Assembly (NCBI RefSeq): GCF_030160835.1
Contig: NZ_BSPC01000011.1
Span: 175,737-239,736, forward strand
Direction of reading: 5' to 3'
Origin: Labrys miyagiensis
GTDB lineage: Bacteria; Pseudomonadota; Alphaproteobacteria; Rhizobiales; Labraceae
Length of the DNA stretch: 64,000 nt
Part shown: one piece after another, positions 8,880 through 17,781 of the stretch
Layout: each line of letters begins with the position of its first letter
Position numbering within the stretch: position 1 is the stretch's first letter
Program-made: the position numbers and the translations under genes
Notes under the pieces: model-generated
The model's database searches: none
Told to the model about the DNA's origin: nothing
The model's input: only the letters and a program-made list of their open reading frames with translations

Positions 8880-10531
8880 ACCGCTTCGCCGCGCTCCTCG
8901 ACCGCCTCGCCTATGAGCCCGGCCGCAACGCCAAGCTCCGTCTGCTGACCGATTATTTCCGCGCCACCCCGGATCCCGACCGCGGCTATGCCCTGGCCGC
9001 GATGACCGGTGCGCTCACCTTCCGCAATGCCAAGCCGGCGCTGCTGCGCGAGCTCATTGCCGAGCGCACGGATCCCGAACTCTTCGCGCTCTCCTATGAC
9101 TATGTCGGCGATCTCTCCGAGACCATCGCGCTGATGTGGCCGGTGCGGCCCGGCGCCAATCACTCGCCGACGCTCACGGAGGTGGTCGAGGCTCTCACCC
9201 ATGCCGGCAAGGCGGCCATGCCGGGGCTGATCGCCCGACATCTCGATGCGCTCGACGAGACCGGGCGCTGGGCCTTTCTCAAGCTGATCACCGGCGCGCT
9301 GCGCATCGGCGCCTCCGCCCGCCTCGCCAAGAGCGCGGTGGCGGCCCTGGGTTCGCTGGCGCCCGACGATATCGAGCTGGCCTGGCCCGGCCTTACGCCG
9401 CCCTATGAGGGCCTGTTCGCCTGGGCCGAGGGCAAGGGCGAGCGGCCCGAGACAGGCAATCCCGCGCCCTTCCGGCCGGTGATGCTGGCGCATGCGCTGG
9501 AGGAGGGTGATCTCCCGGTCATGCTGCCGGAGGATTTCGTCGCCGAATGGAAATGGGACGGCATCCGCGTCCAGGCCGTGGGGGCCACAGCGCATGGCCT
9601 GCCGATGCTCCGGCTCTATTCGCGCACGGGCGAGGATATTGCGCCGGCCTTTCCCGATCTCGTCGAGGCCCTGCGCTTCGAAGGCGCCATCGACGGCGAG
9701 TTGCTGGTGCGCCGGGAGACGCGCATCGAGAATTTCAACACGCTGCAGCAGCGGCTCAACCGCAAGACCGTCACGACGAAGATGGTGGCGGAGTATCCCG
9801 CCCATATCCGCGCCTATGACCTTCTGGCCGAGGGCGAAGAGGACCTGCGCGGCCTGCCCTTCGTCGAGCGCCGCGCGCGGCTGGAGGCCTTCGTCGCACG
9901 GCTCGCCTCGCCCCGTCTCGACCTCTCGCCGATGGTGGCTTTTGCGACGCCGCAGGAATTGGCCGCGGCGCGCTCCGATCCCCTGGCCGCCGGAGCGGGG
10001 GAGGATGCGGATGCCGTCGAGGGCCTGATGCTGAAGCGGCGCGACAGTCTTTATGTGCCCGGCCGCCCCAAGGGGCTGTGGTTCAAATGGAAGCGCGAGC
10101 CCTACCGCATCGACGCCGTGCTGATGTATGCCCAGCGCGGCCATGGCAAGCGCTCCTCCTTCTATTCCGACTACACCTTCGGCGTCTGGAGCGGGAATGA
10201 GCTTGTACCTGTCGGCAAGGCCTATTTCGGCTTCACCGACGAGGAACTGCGCGACATCGACCGCTTCGTGCGCAACAACACCGTCAACCGCTTCGGCCCG
10301 GTGCGCGAGGTGACGCATACGGCCGAGACGGGGCTGGTGGTGGAGGTCGCTTTCGAGGGGCTGGCGCGCTCCACCCGCCACAAATCCGGCGTCGCCATGC
10401 GCTTTCCGCGGCTGGCGCGCCTGCGCTGGGACAAGCCTCCCAGCGAGGCCGACCGCCTGGAAAACTTGACCGCCCTGCTTGACCGAACGCCCGCCACACC
10501 CGAAATAGAGGCCGGTTCGGCAGGAGACTAG
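8876..10531 (+). CDS. ATP-dependent DNA ligase of the repair cluster
   Basis: A 551-residue ATP-dependent ligase. The nucleotidyl-transfer motif EWKWDGIRVQ contains the predicted adenylated Lys226. Later motifs are visible as SRTGEDI, DGELLV, EGLMLKRRD and WFKWKREP. An N-terminal DNA-binding domain precedes the catalytic core and an OB-fold domain follows. This type is often annotated as a cisplatin-damage-response ligase. The open frame begins earlier at 8717, but the ATG at 8876 overlaps the exonuclease stop and begins the conserved MNRFAALLDRLAYEPGRNAK sequence, so it is the natural start. Confidence 0.95.
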   Translation: MNRFAALLDRLAYEPGRNAKLRLLTDYFRATPDPDRGYALAAMTGALTFRNAKPALLRELIAERTDPELFALSYDYVGDLSETIALMWPVRPGANHSPTLTEVVEALTHAGKAAMPGLIARHLDALDETGRWAFLKLITGALRIGASARLAKSAVAALGSLAPDDIELAWPGLTPPYEGLFAWAEGKGERPETGNPAPFRPVMLAHALEEGDLPVMLPEDFVAEWKWDGIRVQAVGATAHGLPMLRLYSRTGEDIAPAFPDLVEALRFEGAIDGELLVRRETRIENFNTLQQRLNRKTVTTKMVAEYPAHIRAYDLLAEGEEDLRGLPFVERRARLEAFVARLASPRLDLSPMVAFATPQELAAARSDPLAAGAGEDADAVEGLMLKRRDSLYVPGRPKGLWFKWKREPYRIDAVLMYAQRGHGKRSSFYSDYTFGVWSGNELVPVGKAYFGFTDEELRDIDRFVRNNTVNRFGPVREVTHTAETGLVVEVAFEGLARSTRHKSGVAMRFPRLARLRWDKPPSEADRLENLTALLDRTPATPEIEAGSAGD

Positions 10532-10534
10532 GGC

Positions 10535-10813
10535 ATGGCAGGCGGGGTTGAACGCTTCATGGGCGGCTCGATGACGAACACCATCATCAAGCTGGTGGTG
10601 ATCTCGATCGCCGTTGGGCTCGTGCTCGGCTGGCTCAACCTGACGCCATGGGAGCTGCTCGAAAACATCAGGCGCTCGCTGGAGCATCTCTTCGCCCGCG
10701 GCTTCGGCATGGTGCGCGACCTCTTCGGCTATTTCCTGCTGGGCGCGGTGATCGTGATCCCGGTGTGGATCATCCTGCGCCTGCTGCAATCCAGCCGGGG
10801 CGGGGGGAAGTAG
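10535..10813 (+). CDS. small integral membrane protein (DUF6460-like)
   Basis: A 92-residue protein with two hydrophobic segments, about residues 17-35 (IIKLVVISIAVGLVLGWL) and 62-84 (FGYFLLGAVIVIPVWIILRL), joined by an amphipathic loop. It resembles the DUF6460 family found in Hyphomicrobiales; I judge this from pattern only. It starts 3 bases after the ligase stop, so it is probably the last gene of that transcript. Function unknown. Confidence 0.75.
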   Translation: MAGGVERFMGGSMTNTIIKLVVISIAVGLVLGWLNLTPWELLENIRRSLEHLFARGFGMVRDLFGYFLLGAVIVIPVWIILRLLQSSRGGGK

Positions 10814-10821
10814 AGGGCGGC

Positions 10822-10903
10822 CCGGGTGCACGGGCATCCTGCCCGTTCTTGGAACCTGGGACTTTTGGAAAGGGAAGAACGGGCAGGATGCCCGTGCACC
10901 CGG
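10822..10903. repeat. nested palindromic intergenic repeat, copy B
   Basis: Perfect 29-base arms at 10822-10850 and 10875-10903 surround a 24-base loop. Each arm contains the smaller palindrome ACGGGCA-TCC-TGCCCGT. It lies 8 bases after the membrane protein stop and before the aminotransferase, so it may end the repair transcript. Confidence 0.88.
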
Positions 10904-10998
10904 AAAAAGCTTCCCTCCCTCTACAAGCCGGCTTGCGGCGCAGCGCGGCGTCATTGCATGGTCTCTTCAGGACAGACGAGAAAGACGGCGGGTGCCAG

Positions 10999-12180
10999 AT
11001 GGACGGTTCCAAGACGATCGCGCTCGGCGGCGCCATCCGGGCTGAATGGCCGCTCGACTGGAGCAAGCTCACCGTCAACCACGGCGCCTATGGCGCAACG
11101 CCCAAATGCGTGCTGGCGGCCCAGGAGATGTGGCGCGATCGCATGGAGGCGCAGCCCAGCATCTTCATGCGCAGCATCCTGCCGGATGTTTTGCGCACCA
11201 ATGCCGGCGCCCTCGGCTCCTTCCTGAACGCGGACGCGCAGGACATCGTCTTCGTCGACAATGCGACGACCGGCTGCAATGCCGTCCTGCGCTCCCTCGA
11301 TTTCAAGCCAGGCGACGAGATCGTGCTGCACGGCCAGATCTATGGCGCTGTCGGCAAGACAGCCCGCTATGTCGCCGGGCGCACGGGTGCCAGCATCGTC
11401 GAGGTGCCGCTGGCCTTCCCAGGTGGGGATGCTGCCGCTTTCATCGAAGCCCTCGGGGCGAGGCTGAATGATCGCACGCGGCTCGTCATCGTCGATCACA
11501 TCACCTCGCCGAGCGCCCTGGTCCTGCCGGTTGAAGCGGCGGTGCGCCTCTGCCGCGATGCCGGTGTGCCCATTCTCATCGATGGCGCGCATGGCCCTGG
11601 CCAGATCGAGGTCGATCTCAAGGCCATCGATGCCGACTGGTATGTCGGCAATTGCCATAAATGGTTGGCGGCGCCGAAGGGCTGCGCCTTCCTGTGGTCG
11701 CGCCGCGACCGGCAGGTCGGACTGCATCCGACCACGATCTCGCATGGCTTCCAGCAGGGCTATCTCAGCGAGTTCGACTGGACAGGCACGCGCGACGCCA
11801 CGGCCTTCCTTGCCATCGAGACCGCGCTCGCCTTTCACGAGAAGCTGGGCGGCATGGCCCTGCGCCGGCGCAATGCCGATCTCGCCCATCAGGCCGGGCG
11901 CCTGCTGGCCGACCATTTCGGCACCGCCTATGGCAATGAGGCGCATCCCGTCGCCATGGCCATGGTCCGTCTGCCGTTCAGCGGCGCCACCTCGGCGGAG
12001 CGGGCACTCGCACTGCGCGACCGGCTGCTCGACGAATTCCGCTGCGATGCCCCGCTGATCGCCCACCCCGACGGCATCTGGGTACGCGTGTCGGCGCATG
12101 CCTATAACGAGATCGGCGACTACGAGAGGCTGGCAGGGATTCTGGACCGATTGATCCGTACGGATCGGGCGGCCGACTAA
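10999..12180 (+). CDS. class V aminotransferase (isopenicillin N epimerase-like)
   Basis: A 393-residue fold-type I PLP enzyme. The N-terminus LTVNHGAYGATPK and the internal segments FVDNATTGCNAVLRS and LIDGAHGPGQIEVDL are typical of isopenicillin N epimerase-like class V aminotransferases. The PLP lysine is expected in GNCHKWLAAPKG. The substrate is not identifiable. I chose ATG 10999, because sequence before it is the tail of palindrome copy B and not family-like. It is monocistronic; the next gene is convergent. Confidence 0.85.
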   Translation: MDGSKTIALGGAIRAEWPLDWSKLTVNHGAYGATPKCVLAAQEMWRDRMEAQPSIFMRSILPDVLRTNAGALGSFLNADAQDIVFVDNATTGCNAVLRSLDFKPGDEIVLHGQIYGAVGKTARYVAGRTGASIVEVPLAFPGGDAAAFIEALGARLNDRTRLVIVDHITSPSALVLPVEAAVRLCRDAGVPILIDGAHGPGQIEVDLKAIDADWYVGNCHKWLAAPKGCAFLWSRRDRQVGLHPTTISHGFQQGYLSEFDWTGTRDATAFLAIETALAFHEKLGGMALRRRNADLAHQAGRLLADHFGTAYGNEAHPVAMAMVRLPFSGATSAERALALRDRLLDEFRCDAPLIAHPDGIWVRVSAHAYNEIGDYERLAGILDRLIRTDRAAD

Positions 12181-12202
12181 GGCGCTTGGAGACCACCGCA
12201 CA

Positions 12203-12529
12203 TCAGTGAATCTCCAGGCTGGAGATCAGCCCATCCGTCAGCCCGAAGCTGAAGTCGAGATCCACCGGGCTGCCGGGAAAATTGCCCGTCACCTTGCCGA
12301 CGACGACGGTGCGGCCGCCCTTCTGCGAAACGCGGAGCGGCTCGATGCTGTGCTGGTATTTCGCCTTGGAGGATGCCTTCCATTCGGCGATGGCCCGCAA
12401 GCCCCTGATGTCCCGTCCTTCGTCATGAACCACGGCGTCCGGCGCGAAGCAGCCCGGTATGACGGAGGCGTCGCCGCTGTTTTCGATGGTGAAGTAAAGT
12501 TCGATGGCTCTTGGCAGGTCGAGGGCCAT
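12203..12529 (-). CDS. nuclear transport factor 2-like (SnoaL-type) protein
   Basis: A 108-residue protein starting MALDLPRAIELYFTIENS. The pattern CFAPDAVVHDEGRDIRG and the small alpha+beta layout are characteristic of the NTF2-like/SnoaL superfamily, members of which are small ligand-binding proteins or enzymes. The frame is open up to 12604, but the ATG at 12529 fits the family and leaves a 60-base divergent promoter region to the HxlR regulator at 12590, its likely controller. Confidence 0.8.
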   Translation of the reverse strand: MALDLPRAIELYFTIENSGDASVIPGCFAPDAVVHDEGRDIRGLRAIAEWKASSKAKYQHSIEPLRVSQKGGRTVVVGKVTGNFPGSPVDLDFSFGLTDGLISSLEIH

Positions 12530-12589
12530 ATCCCTATCCTGAAAAAGGTTGCTGTTGAGACAGGCCGTATCTGAGCCTAAGCTGCAGAA

Positions 12590-12988
12590 ATGACAAGAAC
12601 GCACGAAAAAGTAGGGTACTTACCTGAAAGTAAGGAAGCTCAGCACACGCTCGACAGCGCCGTCGACGGTGTGGAGCAGATCTTCCGGCTGTTGGAAGGA
12701 CGCTGGAAATTCGTGATCCTGTTCCATCTGTTCGGGGGCAAGCTCAAGCGTTTCTCCGAGCTGGAGCGGGCGATTCCGGGCGTTTCCCAGAAGATGCTGA
12801 TCCAGCAGCTGCGCCAATTGGAGGCCGACGGCATCGTGCGCCGCATCGTCCATCACCAGGTGCCGCCCAAGGTGGAATACGGCCTCACCGAGTGGGGCCA
12901 GGCCCTCTGCCCGGCTCTGGACGCACTGCTGAAATGGCATGCGCAACGGGAGAGGCTGGGAGCAGGAGAGGGCAGGGCAAAGGCGTGA
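12590..12988 (+). CDS. HxlR-family winged-helix transcriptional regulator
   Basis: A 132-residue HxlR-type regulator. The hallmark core is visible: LLEGRWKFVILFHLFGGKLR-like sequence near residue 34, then FSELERAIPGVSQKMLIQQL (recognition helix) and the wing VEYGLTEWG. Members commonly repress a divergent neighbour, here the NTF2-like gene 60 bases away. Some sense electrophiles through a cysteine, but the only cysteine here (ALCPALD) is near the C-terminus, so the signal is unknown. Confidence 0.92.
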   Translation: MTRTHEKVGYLPESKEAQHTLDSAVDGVEQIFRLLEGRWKFVILFHLFGGKLKRFSELERAIPGVSQKMLIQQLRQLEADGIVRRIVHHQVPPKVEYGLTEWGQALCPALDALLKWHAQRERLGAGEGRAKA

Positions 12989-13013
12989 ACCTTTCCAAGA
13001 TGACCTGGCCCAT

Positions 13014-13097
13014 CGTCATTGCGAGCGCAGCGAAGCAATCCAGGGGCGGTATACGCGCCCTTGGCCCCTGGATTGCTTCGCTGCGCTCGCAATGACG
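13014..13097. repeat. 34-bp perfect palindromic repeat (GTCATTGCGAGCGCAGCG type)
   Basis: Arms 13014-13047 and 13064-13097 are perfect 34-base reverse complements with a 16-base loop. It lies between the HxlR and MATE genes. A degenerate single arm of the same family lies at about 49181-49212. Confidence 0.9.
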
Positions 13098-13174
13098 GCG
13101 GGTGTTTGCGCTTGGAAATTGCCTGCCCACGGGATAGCTAGGAAGAAGCACTCCCAGGACTTTTTCCAATATCC

Positions 13175-14521
13175 ATGACCGCCATTTCCTCGCCCGAAGG
13201 CGCTGCCGTCCGTCCGGTCGCCGTCAGTCACCGCGTTGTCTTCGGCATTGCCGCGCCGATGACGCTAGCGCATCTGTCGACGCCGCTGCTCGGTCTGGTC
13301 GACACCACGGTGATCGGCCAGATCGGCGATGCAGCGCTGATCGGCGCGGTGGCGCTGTCGGCCGTGTTGTTCGACTTTCTATTCTGGGGCTTCGGCTTCC
13401 TGCGCATGGGCACCGCCGGCCTGACGGCGCAGGCGCTCGGGGCCGGCGACAAGCTCGAACAGCGCGCCGTCTTTCTGCGCGCCTTGGTGATGGCGGCGGT
13501 GCTCGGCCTGGCGCTTATTGCGCTGCATGACCTGATCGCCACCGTGGCCTTTCCGTTCTTCGAAGCCTCGCCGGCGGTCACCGACGCGGCCCGGCTCTAT
13601 TTCGCCATCCGCATCTGGTCGGCGCCCTTCGCTTTCGGCAATTATGCCGTGCTGGGCTGGCTGATCGGCATGGGGCGCACCACCACCGGCCTGTTCCTGC
13701 AGATCGGCATCAACATCATCAACATCCTGCTCTGCGTGCTCTTCACGCTGGGCCTGGGCTGGGGTGTCGCCGGCACGGCCTGGGCGACGCTGCTGGCGGA
13801 AACCGGCGGCGTGCTGGTCGGGCTGGTCGTGGTGGCCCTGCATTTCGGCGGCGAGTTCGGCGTGCCGCGCGCTTTGGTGTTCGATCGCGCCAAGTTCATC
13901 CGCATGGCGGCGGTCAACCGCGACATCATGGTGCGCACCGTGGCGCTGCTCGCCGCCTTCGTGTTCTTCAGCCGGGAGGGGGCGAAGGCGGGCGACACCA
14001 CGCTCGCGGCCAACGCCATCCTGAACAATTTCTTCCTCGTCGGCGGTTATTTCCTGGATGGCATCGCCACGGCGGCCGAGCAGCTCTGCGGCCGCTCGAT
14101 GGGTGCCAACAACCGCCCCTCCTTCGAGGCGGCGGTGCGCTATTCCGTGTTCTGGAGCCTGGTGCTGGCGGTGGCTATGTCGCTGCTGCTGTTCGCCGCC
14201 GGCGGCGCCTTCATTGACTTCATGACCAAGAGCGCGCCTGTGCGCGAGGAAGCGCGGCTGTTCCTGCCCTTTGCCGCGGTGACGCCGCTGGCCGGCGCCC
14301 TCGCTTTCACCTTCGACGGGGTCTATGTCGGCGCCACCTGGAACGGTGCCATGCGCAATTTGATGCTGGTGGCGCTGGCCTGTTTTTTCGCCGTGTGGTG
14401 GCTGTTGCAGAGCTGGGGCAATACCGGTCTGTGGATCGCGCTGGTGAGCTTCCTGGTCGCGCGCGGAGCAAGCCAGGGCATCGCCTATTTCAGGCTGATG
14501 CCGAAGGCGTTCGGGAGGTAA
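13175..14521 (+). CDS. MATE-family multidrug/metabolite exporter
   Basis: A 448-residue protein with about 12 hydrophobic segments. The N-terminal motif PMTLAHLSTPLLGLVDTTVI and the GFLRMGTAGLTAQALGAGD loop are typical of DinF-like MATE transporters, which export small molecules using H+ or Na+ gradients. The second half repeats the first (NAILNNFFLVGGYFLDGIA). The ATG at 13175 follows a palindromic repeat. No neighbour indicates the cargo. Confidence 0.92.
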   Translation: MTAISSPEGAAVRPVAVSHRVVFGIAAPMTLAHLSTPLLGLVDTTVIGQIGDAALIGAVALSAVLFDFLFWGFGFLRMGTAGLTAQALGAGDKLEQRAVFLRALVMAAVLGLALIALHDLIATVAFPFFEASPAVTDAARLYFAIRIWSAPFAFGNYAVLGWLIGMGRTTTGLFLQIGINIINILLCVLFTLGLGWGVAGTAWATLLAETGGVLVGLVVVALHFGGEFGVPRALVFDRAKFIRMAAVNRDIMVRTVALLAAFVFFSREGAKAGDTTLAANAILNNFFLVGGYFLDGIATAAEQLCGRSMGANNRPSFEAAVRYSVFWSLVLAVAMSLLLFAAGGAFIDFMTKSAPVREEARLFLPFAAVTPLAGALAFTFDGVYVGATWNGAMRNLMLVALACFFAVWWLLQSWGNTGLWIALVSFLVARGASQGIAYFRLMPKAFGR

Positions 14522-14585
14522 GGGCGACGGGCGAGGGCACCACGAAGGCAAGGTCCGTTTTCAAACATCTCATCTCGCCCAGCCC

Positions 14586-15758
14586 TTATCCCGCCTCCAT
14601 CAGCACGGCGTCCCGGCTCTTGATCAGACCAAAGCCGGGGGTGTCGGGCACATCCAGGCGGCCGTTCTCAGGCACGGGTTCGTTCGAGAACAGCGGTCCG
14701 AACACTGGCAGCACGCTCTGCCCGTCGGCGCTGTTGGCGACATATTCGCAATAGGGTGAATGGGGCTGCGACATCACGAAATGATAGCTGAACGGGCCGC
14801 TGCCATGCGGCACCACCGGGATATCGTAGGCCGCTGCATGGGCCGAGATCCGGAGCAGTTCGGTAAGGCCGCCGACCCACATCACGTCGGGCTGCAGAAT
14901 GTCGATATTGCGGCCCTCGATCAGCTTGCGGAAGCCGTAGCGGGAATATTCATGCTCGCCGGTGGTCCATTTGGTAGCGGGCAAGGCACGCTTCAGCAGT
15001 GCATAGCCGTCGAAATCGTCGGGATGCAGGACCTCTTCCCACCAATAGATGCCGAGATCCTTGCAGGCGGTGGCGAGTTCGATGGCATAGGGCACGTCGA
15101 GCGCCATGTAGCAGTCGACCATCAGCGGGTAATCGGGGCCGATGGTCTCGCGATGGGCCTTGAGGAAAGCGACATTGGCGCGCAGCCCCTCGATGCCGTC
15201 GGCTGGGCCATGGGGCAGGGGCACCTTGCCGCCCCAGAAGCCCAGACGCTTGGCCGCCTCCGGGCGCGGGCCGGTGCAGTAGAAGGTGATCTCCTCCTTG
15301 GTGCGCCCGCCGATCAGCTTGTAGACCGGCTCCTGCCTGATCTTGCCGATCAGGTCCCAGAGTGCGAGGTCGATCACGCTGATGGTGGCGAGCGTCAGGC
15401 CCTTGCGGCCGTAATACATCGACGCGCGGAACATCTGGTCCCACAGGCGATTGAGGTCGCGCGGGTCGGCACCTTCCAGGAAGCGCTTGAAGTGATGCTG
15501 CACCAGCCAGCAGGCGGGCTCGCCGCCGAAGCCGGTGGCGAGGCCCACATGGCCGCTCTCGCTCTCGATCTCCACCACGACTGAGCCCATGATGTTGATG
15601 CCCCAGGAGGCGCGCGAGGCCTTGTACTCCCCGTAGCCCGACATCGGGTTGGCGATCAGCGTGTCGATCAGCCAATGACCCTGCTTCTGGCTGAAATAAT
15701 CGCCGCCGCCCGAGCCGACGAGATAGGTCCGCACTGCCTTGATGCGAGGGGCGGTCAT
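14586..15758 (-). CDS. rhmD: L-rhamnonate dehydratase (enolase superfamily)
   Basis: A 390-residue mandelate racemase/enolase superfamily protein. The stretches YGRKGLTLATISVIDLALWD, YKLIGGRTKEEITFY, ILQPDVMWVGGLTEL, VVPHGSGPFSYH and FSNEPVPENGRLD closely follow L-rhamnonate dehydratase. Metal ligands are expected at Asp of MVDCYMALD and downstream Glu residues, and the catalytic base is the His in VPHGSG. The reaction is L-rhamnonate to 2-keto-3-deoxy-L-rhamnonate. The start is ATG 15758 with GGAAG upstream; the longer frame to 15833 has no support. It is divergent from a FadR-type regulator. Confidence 0.9.
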   Translation of the reverse strand: MTAPRIKAVRTYLVGSGGGDYFSQKQGHWLIDTLIANPMSGYGEYKASRASWGINIMGSVVVEIESESGHVGLATGFGGEPACWLVQHHFKRFLEGADPRDLNRLWDQMFRASMYYGRKGLTLATISVIDLALWDLIGKIRQEPVYKLIGGRTKEEITFYCTGPRPEAAKRLGFWGGKVPLPHGPADGIEGLRANVAFLKAHRETIGPDYPLMVDCYMALDVPYAIELATACKDLGIYWWEEVLHPDDFDGYALLKRALPATKWTTGEHEYSRYGFRKLIEGRNIDILQPDVMWVGGLTELLRISAHAAAYDIPVVPHGSGPFSYHFVMSQPHSPYCEYVANSADGQSVLPVFGPLFSNEPVPENGRLDVPDTPGFGLIKSRDAVLMEAG

Positions 15759-15941
15759 ACCGGCTTCCTTCTGGTGCTGGGACAGTAGAACTGTGAAACG
15801 AAGGAAGTTGTAAGTCAAGTTTTCTTGGAGCACCGACGCCTTGGCGAGCTGCTTCCTCTCCTACGCGTAGTGCTTCCAAGCAACTGGGATGCCCGCCGAT
15901 CCCAAGGCGCATCGCCCGGCGGCATCTACGTCCAGGTTGAC

Positions 15942-15995
15942 TGACAAATTTTGGGATGCCACCTTCAATCCTTGCGTACCCGTCCTGATTTGTCG
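15942..15995. promoter_or_regulatory. possible regulator half-sites between rhmD and the FadR-type gene
   Basis: TGACAAAT (15942-15949) and ATTTGTCG (15988-15995) are inverted copies matching at 7 of 8 positions in the 288-base divergent region. They could be operator elements of the adjacent regulator. The motif is short, so chance occurrence is quite possible. Confidence 0.3.
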
Positions 15996-16046
15996 GATGA
16001 TACGCCTCTGATTCCGGTCCTACCCGGGGGAAAAGGGAAGACCGCA

Positions 16047-16820
16047 ATGTCGGTGCTCGAAAGCATTGAGCCGTTCAGCCGCAAGCCGATCGCCGAGCGC
16101 GTAGCGGACCGCCTGCTCGAGCTGGTGCGCTCCGGCAATCTCAAGCCGGGCGACAAGCTGCCGACCGAGAACGAGCTCGCCGAGGCAATGCGCGTGAGCC
16201 GCCCGGTGGTGCGCGAGGCCCTGCGCGGCCTTTCCATCCTCGGCGTGGTGGAATCGCGCCAGGGCGGCCGCTGCTATGTCACCGATCTCGCCCCCTCGCG
16301 CTTGCTCGGGCCGCTGGAACTGGTGCTCTCGCTCGACGAATCCAATGTCGATGCCCTCTACGACGCCCGCGTCGTGGTCGAGTGCGGCCTGATCCGCCGG
16401 GCTGCCGTCAAGGTCAGCGACGCCGAGCTCACGCAATTGCAGGACCTTGCGGTCGCCGGCTACAAGCTCGCAGCCGATCCCGTCAGCTTCCGCGTGCTGG
16501 ACCAGGAATTTCACACGCTGCTCATGAAGATCGCCAGCAATCCGGTGCTGGAGCGCGTGGCCGCCAGCCTCTATCAGCTCGGCATGGAATATCGCCGTGT
16601 GGCTTCCGAGACGCCCGGCGTGATCGAGCGCAGCGCGGCCGAGCATGACGCGGTGGTGAAGGCGCTGGCGAAACGCGATCCCGACAAGGCCGACGAGGCC
16701 ATGCGCGCCCATCTTCAATCGATTAACCGCACCACCTATGATGCCATGCGCAAGCTCGCCGGCGAGCGGCGCGGCGAAGAGCCGGCCCCGATGATCGAGC
16801 GCGCCAAACTGCCTTTCTGA
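16047..16820 (+). CDS. FadR/GntR-family transcriptional regulator (FCD domain)
   Basis: A 257-residue regulator. The N-terminal winged helix (about 12-80) carries PGDKLPTENELAEAMRVSRP followed by VVREALRGLSILGVVESRQG. The C-terminal all-helical FCD domain includes DQEFHTLLMKIASNP and EHDAVVKAL, whose His/Asp residues usually bind a metal and a carboxylate effector. The start ATG 16047 has AAAAGGGAAG upstream. It is divergent from rhmD and 60 bases upstream of an SDR gene, so a sugar-acid effector such as a rhamnonate intermediate is a reasonable inference. Confidence 0.9.
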   Translation: MSVLESIEPFSRKPIAERVADRLLELVRSGNLKPGDKLPTENELAEAMRVSRPVVREALRGLSILGVVESRQGGRCYVTDLAPSRLLGPLELVLSLDESNVDALYDARVVVECGLIRRAAVKVSDAELTQLQDLAVAGYKLAADPVSFRVLDQEFHTLLMKIASNPVLERVAASLYQLGMEYRRVASETPGVIERSAAEHDAVVKALAKRDPDKADEAMRAHLQSINRTTYDAMRKLAGERRGEEPAPMIERAKLPF

Positions 16821-16880
16821 ACCACCTTTCCGACGTCTCCAAAAGCCCAACATTTTTCGATTTTCAAAGGGAAGAAACGC

Positions 16881-17630
16881 ATGACCACGATCATTCGCTA
16901 TGAAGGCCGCGGCGCCGTCATCACCGGCGGGGCCTCAGGCATCGGCCGCAAAACGGCCGAGCGCATCGTGGCCGAGGGCGGCTCCGTCTGCATCTGGGAT
17001 GTCGATGCCGCCCGTATCGAGGCGGTATGCAACGAGCTCGGCCCCAAGGCCCATGGCGTCGCCGTCAACATCACCGATCCGGCGGCGGTGGAGAAGGCGG
17101 CGCAGACGGCCGAGCAGCATCTCGGCCGCATCGACGTGCTGGTCTGCTCGGCCGGCGTGGCGGGCCAGAACGAACTGGTGGCGAAGTACCCGATCGACGA
17201 GTGGAAGCGCGTCTTCGATATCAACGTCAACGGCCTGTTCTATTGCAACCGCTTCATCGTGCCGCTGATGCAGAAGCACGGCTATGGCCGCATCGTGAAC
17301 GTGTCGTCCATCGCCGGCAAGGAGGGCAACCCGACGGCCTCGGCCTATTCGTCCTCCAAGGCGGCGGTGATCGGCCTCACCAAATCGCTCGGCAAGGAGC
17401 TGGCCAAGGACGGCATCACCGTCAACGCCATCGCGCCGGCCACCGTCGACACGCCGATCCTGGCGCAGGTGAGCCAGGCTCATATCGACTATATGCGTTC
17501 GAAGATCCCGATGGGCCGCTTCGGCACGGTGGACGAGCTGGCCTCCATCATCACCTGGCTCGCCAGCGAGGAATGCTCCTTCACCACGGGTGCGGTGTTC
17601 GACATCTCGGGAGGACGCGCGACGTATTGA
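16881..17630 (+). CDS. short-chain dehydrogenase, probable sugar-acid pathway
   Basis: A 249-residue classical SDR. TGGASGIG (15-22) binds the nucleotide, Asp40 in IWDVDA suggests NAD over NADP, and the catalytic Ser142/143, Tyr156 and Lys160 (SAYSSSK) are intact. Beside L-rhamnonate dehydratase, the best candidate roles are 2-keto-3-deoxy-L-rhamnonate 4-dehydrogenase or L-rhamnose 1-dehydrogenase in the non-phosphorylated rhamnose route; the sequence does not separate these. The lactonase and hydrolase of that route are not in the window. Confidence 0.85.
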   Translation: MTTIIRYEGRGAVITGGASGIGRKTAERIVAEGGSVCIWDVDAARIEAVCNELGPKAHGVAVNITDPAAVEKAAQTAEQHLGRIDVLVCSAGVAGQNELVAKYPIDEWKRVFDINVNGLFYCNRFIVPLMQKHGYGRIVNVSSIAGKEGNPTASAYSSSKAAVIGLTKSLGKELAKDGITVNAIAPATVDTPILAQVSQAHIDYMRSKIPMGRFGTVDELASIITWLASEECSFTTGAVFDISGGRATY

Positions 17631-17660
17631 GCCTGGAGCCCCGTGGGATAAACGCGCAAT

Positions 17661-17719
17661 GTCATTCCGGGTCTCCGCTTCGCTGCCCGACCAAACCCAG
17701 GTTTGGTCGTGGGAATGAC
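17661..17719. repeat. palindromic intergenic repeat (GTCATTCC type)
   Basis: GTCATTCC (17661-17668) pairs with GGAATGAC (17712-17719), and a 22-base hairpin sits at 17688-17709 (CGACCAAACC-CA-GGTTTGGTCG). It follows the SDR gene in the gap before a convergent gene and may serve as a terminator. Confidence 0.6.
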
Positions 17720-17781
17720 GGCGGTGCCGATCCAATGATTCCGCCAAAACCCAAACGAAACCAGCGCGAGGCACCACCGTC

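Noticed and set aside
8849-10954. 701-codon minus-strand frame opposite the ligase
   Set aside because: Antisense shadow, running through palindrome copy B; ligase motifs are intact on the plus strand.
13014-13097. 34-bp palindrome as possible integration site or protelomerase-type site
   Set aside because: It is a common intergenic repeat in this group, with a degenerate arm elsewhere in the window, and no integrase or phage gene is nearby.
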